This document shows, one piece after another, positions 45,430-57,713 of a DNA stretch of 64,000 nucleotides. How positions within the stretch are numbered: the first letter of the stretch is position 1; every line of letters begins with the position of its first letter. Source of the stretch: Nemania diffusa (taxonomy: Eukaryota > Ascomycota > Sordariomycetes > Xylariales > Xylariaceae); contig JBBPUQ010000006.1 of NCBI GenBank assembly GCA_038501195.1, positions 2,294,001 to 2,358,000 on the forward strand. The letters run 5' to 3'. Position numbers and translations under genes: made by a program. The notes beneath the pieces were generated by a model that had not been told where the DNA came from, searched no databases, and saw only the letters and a list, made by a program, of their open reading frames with translations.

Positions 45430-47618
45430 ATGGGTCTACGCATAACATCGTGGAATGGTAAGTTTCTTTTGTTGCTTCTCTTCGCTGCCAATCGTGTAAC
45501 TGACTTGAGATCAAGTGAATGGCATTCGGTATGTCCTCATAGCGGCTAAGACTCGTGTCTAGCGCCGGCGCCCACGCTAACGATGCTGCTGCTTCTACTA
45601 ATAGCAACCCATTTGGGTACCAACCATGGAGAGAGACAAAGAGCTTTGAAGTGAGTATCGAATCCTCTGCATTCCGAGATGTCCGGCTAACTCTACTTAT
45701 AGGCTATGTTCGATATCTTAGAAGCAGACATAGTTGTCATGCAAGAAACTAAGATACAGCGCAAAGATCTTCAAGATGATATGGTCTTAGTTCCCGGCTG
45801 GGATGTCTTCTTTAGTCTCCCGCGTCATAAAAAGGGTATCTACGAACACTCAGGAGTTCCTGTCGCTGGTACCGTATAGCTAATACGAAGAATAGGTTAT
45901 GCTGGTGTCGCCATCTACACTCGAAACTCAATCTGTGCCCCTATTCGAGCAGAGGAGGGTATTTTGGGCGTTCTGTGCCCACCCAACTCCACCACTCAAT
46001 TCAGGGACTTGCCGAAAGATCAACAAATCGGCGGCTACCCTCAGCTTGACCAGCTTCAGCTTCATGGTAACATCGATGAGCTCACGCTTGACTCAGAGGG
46101 CCGCTGTGTGATACTAGAATTTGCAGCTTTCGTTTTGATTGGCACTTACAGCCCAGCAAATCGAGATGAAACGAGGGACGACTTCAGGCTCAGCTATATG
46201 GAGGCCTTGGATGTACGGGTCCGCAACCTTGTCGCTATGGGCAAGCGCGTCATTGTGACGGGTGATCTCAATGTGATACGAGATGTAATGGACACAGCAA
46301 ACCTCCCAGAGCGTTTGAGAAAAGAGAGCATGACGACGGCTGACTTCTTCTCGGCACCGTCGCGCCGTGTCTTTAATCAGCTTCTTTTTGAAGGGAATGC
46401 CGCTCTATCAAGGGATGAAGATGGGAAGAATCCAGTCCTATGGGATCTCTGTCGGCTTTTTCATCCGACGCGAGAGGGCATGTTCACTTGTTGGGACACT
46501 AAGAAAAACACTCGCCCAGGGAACTTTGGCAGTCGCATAGATTATGTCATGTGTAGTGATGACATGAAAAGTTGGATCACCGACTCGAACATTCAAGAGG
46601 GCCTGATGGGATCCGATCACTGTCCTGTTTTTGCTGTTCTCAATGATATCGTCCGGATCAACAACGAGCAGACTTTTATCAAGGACATAATGAATCCCCC
46701 AGGGGTATTTAAGGATGGGAAACGCCTAAGAGATTGGTCCACCAAAGACTTACTACCACTATCGGCAAAATTGATACCAGAGTTTGATCGTCGCCGAAAC
46801 ATTAAGGATATGTTCTTCAAGAAGTCAGCCGCTCCAAAGATCGTACCAACGCTATCTCAAGGCGCCACGACGAGTCAAGTCGATGATTCAGAAAAGCCAG
46901 TAGAATCAGGTTCCCATACCCCCCCAGCGAAATCGGGGACTCCATCTTCTATCATGGCAGTTTCTTCGCCATCCAAGCCCCCGTCTAGCAACCTCAAACG
47001 TACCCCGTCGGTGTCCGCTTCTTCCAGTAAACCTCAGAAAAAGGCACGAGCCGGGCCAAGCAGAGAACCTTCAACAAAGGGCCAGAGTAATTTGATGGGT
47101 TTTTTCAAACCTAAAGCTACAGACACGGCGATTAGAAAACTAGAGGAGCAAAATTTGCCCTCTATGGGCGGCCTTGATGGCACGGCCGAAGCCGAGCCTG
47201 ATGTTTCAAAGACGGATATTGACGACACAAAACGTGACCCGGCTTGTGTCGACGATGAATACGTTTTTGATCCTATTGAGGCTAAAGAATCGTGGTCGAA
47301 ACTTCTGGGGAAGCGCATTGTACCTAAATGCGAGCATGAAGAGGATTGTATCAGTCTAGTGACTAAAAAATCCGGGATGAATTGCGGTAAGTGTTAGCTT
47401 TCTTTATCCCTGTGCACTTTCTTGTTATTCTTATTCTTCCAAGGTCCTCATCCTTACCGAGGGAGTTTGAATAGTAGCTGATGCAGTTTGTCACAGGGAG
47501 ATCCTTTTTCATCTGTCCGCGGCCGCTCGGGCCCTCTGGCGAAAAAGAGAAGGGGACACAGTGGCGTTGTGGAACCTTCATCTGGAGCAGCGAGTGGAAG
47601 CCTAATAGGCCTAGTTGA
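45430..47618 (+). CDS. apn2: AP endonuclease 2 (Apn2/APE2) with PCNA-binding box and GRF zinc finger
   Basis: Six exons: 45430-45457, 45516-45528 (13 nt), 45563-45650, 45703-45835, 45896-47386, 47497-47618; 624 residues. Apn2 cuts DNA at abasic sites and trims blocked 3' ends in base excision repair. The exonuclease/endonuclease fold begins LRITSWNVNGIR. Catalytic residues seen are Asn11, Glu58 (MQETK), Asp211 and Asn213 (GDLNV), the GSRIDYVM block, and Asp328/His329 (GSDHCPV). Residues 484-491 (QSNLMGFF) are a textbook PCNA-interacting box. The end is a GRF zinc finger starting near Cys566, with GRSFFICPRPLGPSGEKE and a late WRCGTFIW. A Lys/Ser/Pro-rich linker lies between catalytic and C-terminal parts. 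APN2 is the standard right border of the mating-type locus. Confidence 0.93.
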
Positions 47619-49019
47619 TGATCTACACCAACCCTAAAACTTGTTAGCGACCCTAGAACATTCGTGAGCCATCACATTCGACACTATCCTGGCAAGATGC
47701 ACGTGTTCGCGTTATATAAGCTATCTCTTTTTTTCTTTCTCCCTTTCGGTATGGCGAAACGGCATAAACGAAGCCCAGGAGCGTGTAACTTGCTTAACAT
47801 AAAATAGACAGATACCCCCAGTTCCCCGTCTTGATATTAACTCATATATATCTTGCCCTCAAGCTTATAAATAAATTACTAGTCTCGCCGGGCATAATTT
47901 ATAGAAAATCTATTGCGTTTTGAACCCAACACCTTCCGTCATCGTGATGGTATATTGGGCAGATATGAGCAGTGCTCTTTGCCCTCGTCCGGGCACCTCC
48001 TAATTTGATCTGCAAGAGTGGCGTCGGATGCAGATTCTGGATGGCGAGAGGGGCGAAAAAGACATTGCTATGGTTTGCTATTGTGACTGTCTACTATGGG
48101 CAATATAGTTAGTTCAGTTACAGAGACACTTTAGTCGAGCACCCAAGCATAGCCTTAGTTTGAACCCCAGCTGGCGTAAGCCTAACGTCGCTTAATCCAT
48201 AGTCTATCAAACATTTACCTGCGCTTTTTCTATGATACTTTTATCTCGATAAAGTCATCTTATTCTAGAAATCTTAGCACGGGTGTAACAGACACTATCT
48301 CTTCATCCGCACTCAGGTAATTGACTATCGTGAAGCATTAATATATCTAATAATTACACTATGCCTCATAGCTTGCTAACAATATCTCTTCTGCTCCTCC
48401 GATTAAAGCGATTGCAGTAGAAATTTAGTCGAAACTTGTTAAATCCATAGAATATCAACTAAATCAACCATTTTTTTAACTGTAAAGTAGTAAACTTAAT
48501 AGGTAGAGTCAACCATTGGTGTGAAGGCGGACCGTCAAAGATCTGCCAGGTCGATTCGGACCGAAGGGTATTGATAGTATAGTGTTGTAGGCCGCTTTCC
48601 GTTCAATACGGTACCTATACTCTAGGCATTCTTGCAGTAATGCCTAGGTACATGGTTGAAGTGCGCAAGCATGATGTTCATCCTTGGCTTATGCACACCA
48701 GGGTATTAACTGCCCACGTAGGCTGGGGGCGGCATGACTCTAGCGAAATTTCTATACAATACAAAATGCAGAATAGTAGGACCCTATCCATGAGGAGCCA
48801 GCACCCTGCTCCTCCTGCATATATCACCTAAAAGATGACCAACGCATCCCCGGCCGCCTCCAATATCGTATGAATTTCAAACAGCGCTCTTTGGAAGAAA
48901 GCTTCAATAACACTTGCACCTAGTATATATCTTATTATTTTGGCGGCTCCATATAGAAGTGCATCGATAGAAGAACAAGCAAACTTGGTGGTACTATAGA
49001 CCTTTAGGTAATAATCCAG
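47619..49019. other. Spacer right of APN2
   Basis: 1.4 kb, AT-rich, without an open frame longer than 63 codons (48640-48831, unrecognised). I looked for alpha-box and HMG-box sequence on both strands and saw none. Confidence 0.45.
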
Positions 49020-50354
49020 ATGGACCCAAGAGTGCCGGCATCTCTCCTAGCGGAATCCATTGATACCAGAACACAAGCATCATCTAGCGAGATTCAACAT
49101 GGCTCTCACGGCTTTTTGAACAATAACGCAAGTCACTTGCCGTATGCTCCCCAAAGCGTCTCAGATAGGGTTCCTACCCCTCACGGCCCGGATATCCAAA
49201 CACCCTCTGAAGATATTCTTGGTCGCATGAAGAAGCTAGAAACCGATCTTGCCGAGGAAAGGGAGCTACATAACCAGACAAATCAGGAGCTTGAACGAAC
49301 TCGAAAAGCCCTTGCAGAAACACACCGACGCTGGAAGGACACAGTCAAGGAATTCAATCAGTTCCAAGCACAGACTCAAAAGTTCATCCAACTCGACGAT
49401 CAGCTGCTTGTCCAAAAGGTATCTCAGCTTCGGTTCAACATCCGGAACACCGCGCTGCGACATTTCGCAGAAGACAGAGTAGTGCTTGACAAGAATGCGC
49501 TTCCTGCGTGCTGGGAGTATATCACGCCTTTCCAACCCATCAATTCACATGACTTTGAAACTCTGGTCTACGATCCTCAGAAACGAAGCATGGTTGTCCA
49601 GGCTGTCTTGTGGGCGTATCTGACGACGGACATCTTCTCTCAATTCCGTTGGGCTGGAAATAAGGTTGCCGGAGCCTTTCATAAGCTCGGAGAATTGATA
49701 GGTTTGTAAATTGTTTTCTATGTTGCCGGGCAGGATGAATGAAATGCTGATCATAGTTCCGTTACAGACCCGTTAAGAGACACCGTCTGGCCTAGAACAC
49801 TCGACAAAGATCGGGTGGAAGAGGGGCGTAAGTATTCTACTTGGAAGGCTAACACTACGGCACTGCTAGTGGAGGCCATGGGTTTAGATAGGGATACGGG
49901 TCGCGAGCTCCAGCACATATTTGCTGAGGAAAAGGCAGCCCAAGTCTCTGATAAGCTTCGCTGTCTGTCATCCTCCGGATCCGAACATCTCATTAGCGAT
50001 ATTCGAGATATAATCGTGGAAGCACTGGAGCTAGACCTGCTAGTTAGTAGGCAAATAGCACACGTAGACTGGATATGCGGTCGGCATATCGATACGTGGC
50101 ATTTCAGATCGGATTTTATGGAACCGGACGGCAACGCAGACAGGTACTTGAATTTGGTCCTTGCCCCTGGTCTAGCGAAGAGCGGAAGATCGGATGGCGA
50201 GGACTTTGGAACTACCGTGTTACTGCTGAAGATGCAAGTCGCATGTGGACCGGTGGATATCTGCTCGCAGGGCGGATCGCAGGGCACGCAAGCGCACAGA
50301 GAGGGGTTTTCGCTGTTTAACAAAATGATGCCAGGAAAGCATCGTCGCCATTGA
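49020..50354 (+). CDS. Unrecognised fungal protein with central coiled coil
   Basis: Two exons, 49020-49701 and 49768-50354, give 422 residues. The intron has a weak GTTTGT donor and a TACAG acceptor and joins ELI to DPLRDTVWPRTL. Residues 1-60 are Ser/Pro-rich and look disordered. Residues about 66-125 are a charged coiled coil (ILGRMKKLETDLAEERELHN onward). The rest is helical, with the striking block SMVVQAVLWAYLTTDIFSQF followed by RWAGNKVAGAFHKLGEL. No signal peptide, membrane span or catalytic motif is seen. Similar architecture occurs in many uncharacterised, lineage-specific fungal proteins. It lies 1.4 kb past APN2, where a mating-type gene would be possible. I see no HMG or alpha box, and I do not claim that role. 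Confidence 0.65.
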
Positions 50355-52384
50355 CTTTTGGTATAGATTTTCGGTTCTTTCAACCTAAGACTGGATGTGG
50401 CTGAGGGAAATATTACGATATCATGTAAATCACTAATATTTTGACCTTGAGTAATATTTATGTTAAAATTTAGTACCTTGATGAGAAATTTATAAATGCA
50501 GTAGTACGATTTCCTGTAGACAGATGTATGGTGGTTACGTGGTATATTAAAACGGTAATAATGGATAATAATACCTAGTTACCTAAGATATGTAAACCTA
50601 TTAAAGGAAACACTTCTAGCGAGACCAAACTGAAGATCCTCGGCCTCTATTTAAATCGATTGACATGAAGTACCTAATTATGTAACTGGCAGGTATCAAT
50701 TTGTAAAGTCTATCCCTAAAACAAGGAGGCTCCGTCACAACACTAAAGTTTATCAATATGAATTCTTTTTATAGATCCTTATAGTTAAATATTACTCTAT
50801 AAGGCTATTGAACGCTAAGGATTCTATTCAGAATCTCTCCCTCCCTACTTCCTGGCTGTAGTCGTAATGTTAGAATTCGAGATAGGCAATGCCTACTAGC
50901 CTCCAAGCGATGATTGCCTCGATTGCCAGATGAAATTCTGCAGACCTGATGAACAGTGAAGCAATGGATTATACATATACTCCTTTAGGTTGCCCGGCCA
51001 CGAAGCTTGTGTTTATATCTCCAGATACTCGGTTTCAGGAGATAAAGTAACCAGATCCTATAGGGTGTTTATATCTATGGTTTTGGCTACATATATAGGG
51101 CCTCTAGTCCACCTAGGGCCTTATGAGCTAGTGGGCGACTTTAGGAAGGCCCGTATATCTACCTTTTCACTAGCTCGGATATAGATGTCTTAACTAGGTG
51201 GTATTCTATTGATTAGATCTAGCTTAGCAAATTGGCAGCAGATCAGCGAAGTAGGTGCGGGGGGTTTCTATCACACCCACATTACGCGAACTTACGACTA
51301 TCGTAGCTTCAACTATTTATACATTCTTGCAAGACTGACACACCTAAAGCCAGTGGAATGCGTTCGTATTATATACATCAGCCTCTGTTATAACTTCTCT
51401 TCTACGACTCCATTCACTTTCGTCAAGCAGTCTACTAGTTACCCTACAGACCCTCATTTTGGATTGCTAATTAATAACAGTAATTAGTCTTTGTAGAAAA
51501 CGAAACTCTTATACTCCGGTATTTTAAAGTACCGTGGAGCATGGAATTGGGGTTCGAGGCTTTGAATTGGGTTCTCCCTTTCTTCCGAACGGGTTCCCTG
51601 GTCATGGATTCTAGGGACTTGTAGACGGAGTTATAACTCTAGTCGCGTTAAGGTAAAGGGGTTCATCCTAATTATTAGACCTAATTTGCGGCACGTTCGA
51701 TCTTTGCTTTAAATTCACATATTTATAACCGGCCAGTTTTTAGTCTGCGATAATTGCAGTATCGACAGTAGCAGCTTGCATCCCATCCGGTATATTGTCT
51801 TGGTTCATTGCCTCTACTAATCCCCTTATCTCTGTTCCATCTGAATCTCCGCAGTGGTTGATGACGTCGTTCTTCTCGATATTAGATTGAAGTTCATACT
51901 ATTGTGATGACTTCATGCCCGCTACGACTTTATGAGCTTCTCTAATAATTTAGTTTAAGGGTAACATACGTGGTGATGAGAATGGTGGAACATCCAACTG
52001 GCTAAAAAGGCCTAGTCACGTTCTTAATTTCGCTCTGGTTCGTTTCGACGATTTCGTCTAAAAGGAGATGCTAGGAGTCGAAATCCGGAACGACAACTCC
52101 TTAAGATGAAGAGAATGTTATCAAAGCCGAGAGGAGCCGACATGATGAGAATGATGAAGATTGAATAAGTAAACTAGACGAAAAGAATCCTGTTTCTCAA
52201 AGTCTAGGGGATCTTATAAGACTAGTATAAAGAGGCTATGCCCTGGTTCGGGGGCTGTGTTTAAGATTAGGTAGCGGGCTGTGCACTACAAGCGACGACG
52301 GGTCGTAATATTCTACAGCACCTAGACCCGAATATCCCCTTCATAAACATATCCTGACCCTTCTAAAAAAATGCGAAAAATGCG

Positions 52385-52405
52385 AAAAAAAAAAAAAAAA
52401 AAAAA
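52385..52405. repeat. 21-base A-tract
   Basis: A run of 21 A residues preceded by two shorter A-runs separated by ATGCG. It could be the poly-A end of a decayed non-LTR element on the plus strand, or simple slippage. No element body was recognised upstream. Confidence 0.7.
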
Positions 52406-55400
52406 CCCCTTCTTTATCCTATCCACCTTATCTTGATTTGTAGAGCTCTATTGACTTAGTTGCGCCTGCGAACTATAGTCGCCCTGACTTAAGATAAAAT
52501 GCGACAAGGGCTTTAATTCCGGGGTCTGGGGCAGGGTTCAAATCCAATTACTACGTAATGATTCTTTTTGGGTCTCCAGGGTCCATACTCCATAGTTTCC
52601 CTTCCTGTCAGCCAGGGCCAGCCAGATCTATTCTAACGGCCCCTCGCCATCTCAAATGCGTGTCAGAAAAAGAAACACCGAGACATTCGTCAGCACTCTA
52701 TACCCCCGCAGAAGTTACCGAGGCCCAGAATACCCGTCACCATGGCATGCCACAGGACGATCAAGACCGGCGCGGATGTCTCTGCCGGCGCCCGTTACTC
52801 CGTTTTGGCCTCCCGTCCTCTACCCCCGCCGGGGACCCCTGCACCGCCACAGCGAGTCAGCAGGTACCGTTGTGTTGGGTGCTGAATATTACGATATTTA
52901 CGAAAAGGGTGTCCACCCTTTATTGAATTATAAGGACTTTGAAGCTATTATAATTAGAGTGTCGTAACTTAGCCAGGGAGTTCTTCTCAAGCCGCACAAT
53001 AACTTCAGCGTAGAGATTATATACCTAAGCAATATAGTATAAAATTAGGCAACCGAAATACCAACTTTTTCGAAGCTGGTAATTTATTCCTTAAGTATTG
53101 TACGCTCGCCGGCCATCCCAAGTACTATGGTCCTCTATGTCTAAATCTCCATAAAACCTTCCTAATCTAAAGTTATAGGTATGATCGCTGTAGCTTCTAT
53201 GACCACGGGACGAGGGTTTGTTGACTTTCACCGCCACGTCAACGACCCGAAAATGGTTCAAGGCGTATCTGATATCACGGTCGATTTTTCAGCCAAGTCA
53301 CAACAATAATTAATACATGGGTAAACCCTACCGGTATAGAATTTGAGTTTCCTTGGGCCTTCCTCCCTTGCTTTGTTCCAAATATTTTAACTTTGTCGTT
53401 AACATCCCTTGCATGCGGCTGAAGTTCTTGTGACTTGAGACCCTCCAATATCCTTTGTGTAGCTCGTATAGCCTATACCTTCGGCGCGTAAGCATTCTCC
53501 TACATAACATTTAACCTAGTCAAATACGTTAGTATTGTAGGGCTTCTAAGACATGCTCGGCCGATATCTTGAAGTAAACATGCTATCAACTTGCCAGCTC
53601 ACGCGATAAACGCCTATTATAGAGAATGATGTTTTGTGGTTGACTAATAGATCACACGACCGGAGCGGACCGAGCTAGGGATGAAGAGAAAATAACATAA
53701 AATATTGAGTACGATTAGCGGTATAGTAGAATAGGTAGTCGGCTTGTTGTTAAGCCGTTAAAATTTCATATTTACAACTAGCTATCAGCCTTTCTTTTCT
53801 CGTGCGAGCATGTCTAATTAGTCTAGCGCCCCGTTTCCTAGTAACCAATCAACGTATGGCAAGGCTAAATTACATCTAGTTGTGTTTTTAATAGATTGTT
53901 AGTCAACGGCTATGCTTTAGAGAGAGACACAAGTTATTTGACGGCTCAACTAGCCCTAAATAGCCCGTCAAGCTTCCTAGGTACTAGATGTAATCACGTC
54001 GCACTTTGACACCTCACCCTATTGTGAGGGAATATGAACTAGATGTTTAAAATAATCCCTTGATTGTTATTAAAGCTAAGGCCCCTAGCCGGCTAACTAG
54101 CTATTATATTTGAAAGAACGCCAAGCTATTTTTTCTTGTTTTTTTGTTTATATAGTTGGATGGTTTCATGTGGCTGTAGATTGTAGAGAGAGGTAGGGAG
54201 ACGACAGGAGTAGAAGGGGGACCGTTACACACGTGGCACTATGAAAGCAATCTGAAACTTATAATTCCAAAATACCTTGAGTTCTGACCCAATGGACTTA
54301 GAGAATATCACACCGAGTCTTAAGGCTTTGAATCAATAGTGATATAAATACTAGCATGAGCGCTAATACTACTGCGCTGTGCTTGATGACGCGTCATAAT
54401 AGTTAATGTGGCTTCCTAGATCAAGTTGCCACCTTGTGAGGGAGAGTTCTGAAAGCGTTGATCTCGTGTCAAGTGGACTTTGTTTAGTGAAGGTAAGGAA
54501 GCAGCACCATTGGTTTTGCATCTTCGAACTATCTTGCACATACACATATCTTTTGTTAAATACTCTATACAAAAAATGGTAATATTGTGGACTCCGAACT
54601 CCAGGGAGTAGGCATGATATAATGCGTACGAGATAGTGATGGGGATGGAAAGCTACGCCTTATCGAGGCGCGTTATGTATGCGGCTGAGTCAGGAGGTGG
54701 AAATTGCGTTGGCCACTGAAGAACCTAAGCTGTTAGATTCAGGGTATTTTAGTCAAGCGGCGATAAACGAGGTATCCACTACCGCTGCTCGACATACCTA
54801 GTAACTTGCCCTGTGTTCGGCTAACGATTCCTACCCGCCCCAACAAGTCGTTCACGGGTCTGACTGTCTCATTTGATTCCTCCCTCAACCTACATATCCC
54901 CTCACCTATCTCTCTCCCTAGTCTACTATATCTAGTATAGATGTCTGGATATCAGATTACACACCTCGGCATACGACTGGTCGACTTCAGTCTTATTTTT
55001 GCAATGCCACTTAACCTAGTCCCCTTACTCTTCTTGCCACTGAACCTCGTATCTGTGCCATATGTATCACCACGCTAAAACAATAGTCATTATACACGTA
55101 CTAATATTGACCATCGGCCCCTAAGCCCCCCACAGCTTCAGTACGTGATCAGCTGGGAATAATAGATGCTGTTCACATACCTACCTGTCCCTTAACGCGC
55201 AGGGGATCTCGAGCCTACTTAGTACAGTAGTATGGCGGGTTCGCCCTACTGTAATAGAGGGAATTATATGAGTACCGTGCGCGGGTAACGTAGCCAAAGA
55301 TGCCGGGGACTATTGTTGATCTAGGGGGCCCTGCAGGAGCGGCATAGTAAGCTGAGAGAAGATATGTTTAGTCTGGCGGGATTGTAGAGGTATTGTGTTG

Positions 55401-55639
55401 TCAACTTGGCATCTTTATTAGCGGTTAGCTGAAGACTTGTTAGATAGGTATACAGCCTACTTTAGCATGTAGTTTGTCGACGATGTCGACTTGGCAATTG
55501 TGACAGATCGATCGGCGAACTGGGTCGGCGTCGTTTACCTGTCTACCCAAGACACCCAAGTAATTATAACATGACAAACTGGCCCAGAGGAGCGGGTTGC
55601 GCCACGTGCTTTTTTAGCTAGTCAGGTAGTAGTTGGCTA

Positions 55640-57085
55640 CTATGGGCTACTATGGGCTATATTTTCCTAGTTTGAGTCGGCTCGACGAATTGACGCATTT
55701 TGGAGCCTGGGCTGTCCTGGGCTGTCCTGGACTTCCCTGGCAGAAAATGTGCTACTGTGTCTTGTTGAGGGCTTTCCTTAATAGCGGCGGAGTAAGGTCC
55801 TGAAGGAGTTCGACGCTCTGCGCTTGCCATTATCGCAGGGTTCTAGAATCCATGGTGTTGTTTTCCGGCGCCATGGTAACGTAAAATGAAAGCACTAACT
55901 ACCATGCTAGCCTGAACTTGTACGAAGGAGTTAAGTATAGCAGGGGTGCTTATATAAGCAGCTGGTTACCGATCTGCCGACATTGTAAAGTCCGATATAG
56001 GAAAATGAGAATGCCTACAGAGTACTCCGTACATACCAGTATATTTCTATATTAGGACTTTTGATTAGCATGTTCTTTACATTAGTCATGGTAACAAGGA
56101 TTGTAGCAAACTTGCCAGACTAGTCGTAGCATCTCAGCATTACCCATACAGCCTAGAGACGCTACTTTATCTAGTACCTGTCTGGGCGAGTAACTAGGTA
56201 GTTACTACTACGTAGAATCTAGATAGATACTGTGTACTCTGGAGCGATGCCTACTTTACACACCCTTATTCTGCATCGCTCAAAGATTCGGTCGGAACAA
56301 GGCAGCTGACTCAACAACTGTCTGCAATGTCATGCGTCACAGAGACTAGGTGCTTTAGGTAGGCAATTAAGTTGGGGCCGAGTTGGGGACAATACATATG
56401 AAATAATCAATGCATCTAATGTGAATTGTCGCTCTAGCTACATACATATATGCGCAGTATGCAATGGTGCTGTAACGCTGTAACGCCGTATCAGTGGCTA
56501 GATATTTTGAGAAGGTACAACCGGGTACGCGGCGGATCTAGAACCCCCATTCAAGCGTCAATCAAGCGCCACCCGAGCTTGTATCCAGGCTCCATATAAG
56601 CCCCATCAAGCCCCATCCAGGTTCCCGAGTCTAGGCTAATGCAGGTATAGCAGATGGAGGCCGGGGTAACAACGCAACCTGGCCGCAACCCAGCAATCAC
56701 CACAACCCAGCCGGCACCATCCCAGCCTGCAGAATGTAATATAGTCTAGCCTATCGGAGCGTCAGCCTGCTCGCATGCAGAAACCAGACAGGCGCCAGAC
56801 AGTGGTCAATGCAGGAGGCATGCCGCAATACCGGTAGCTTGCCCGTATGTATGCAACCAAATGCGCCTCGTTTCGTCCGATTGATCTTGGATCACGGCAG
56901 ATAGAACGGTCCGCCAAATGCTACAGTACCTACCAAGGTCCAAACCCGTCCAAACCCGTCCAAACCCCAGGCACCTTGACTACTGTATGCATGTTTGCGT
57001 AGTAGTGTCGTCTACGTCTACGTCTACAGACGTATACGTCTATAGACATCTACGCCTACAGACATGTACGCCTACGCCTACAGAG
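55640..57085. repeat. Cluster of short tandem duplications
   Basis: Perfect or near-perfect adjacent repeats occur one after another: GGCTACTAT near 55643, CCTGGGCTGT near 55708, TGTAACGC near 56471, AAGCCCCATC near 56597, GTCCAAACCC in three copies at 56938-56967, and a TCTACGCCTACAGACAT-type series at 57010-57080. Unit lengths differ, so this is not one satellite. Confidence 0.7.
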
Positions 57086-57713
57086 TACCTAATGTACGAG
57101 CAGGTACCTGTTGTACCTAAAGTCCTAAGCAGACACCTACCAACCTCTTCCTAGACACCTACCTACCCACCACATACGGTAGGAGGGAGGGAGCCACATC
57201 ACTTACTCATCTGGGGCAATCCGTCCTGGCTGACTGACTCCTGAGCTTCGAAAAATTTACGCGACATGTGGGGAGCAGAGCAAATGCTCCTGTTTGTCTT
57301 TCGCAATCACTTGGCACAAGGTCCACCTGATAGAAAACACCAATGCAAGATCCTAGTGTACTAGGCGGGGTTTGCCGGGATTGTCGGAGCTCATCCAGTC
57401 CCAGATAGTAACTCTCTAGACCAGGTATGCGCTTGTCTAGTATCGGCGCTCGGACGTCCAGCTGTCGATAGTGAGACCAGCTTGACCAGCATCAGTCCCA
57501 AAACATGTTTCCAGCTATGCACCAACGACTAACTAGCTGTGTATCCATCTGACCGGATTCACTACTGAGTGGACACCGTCCAGACAATAAGAACGCTAAT
57601 AGGGACCGTTTGCATTCGCCTCTCTGCTCTCTCCTTCTGTTTCTCCATTCTGTCTCTTGGCGTGGACATCAAAGACGCATTAACCTGAACAACTGCTAAC
57701 GAACGTGGACGTG

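Larger units (their letters stand above)
50355..57713. other. 7.3-kb AT-rich, repeat-scarred spacer
   Basis: No supported gene. Contents noted: a weak retroelement-like frame at about 51010-51130; a coding-like minus-strand stretch at about 51950-51740; an A-tract at 52385-52405; a GC-richer block at 52560-52950; and many short tandem duplications from 55640 to 57085. The last 500 bases are presumably the ankyrin gene promoter and leader. Confidence 0.45.

Noticed and set aside
49751..50383. 210-codon minus-strand frame
   Set aside because: It is antisense to exon 2 of the 49020-50354 gene, Ser/Arg-rich and low in complexity, and the sense strand has a coherent spliced frame.
51010..51130. 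YRVFISMVLATYIG segment resembling Ty1/copia polymerase
   Set aside because: The resemblance is limited to a few positions, and the key TRPD motif is absent.
52500..52560. GGTTCAAATCC, which looks like a tRNA B box
   Set aside because: No A box at the right distance and no cloverleaf stems could be formed around it.
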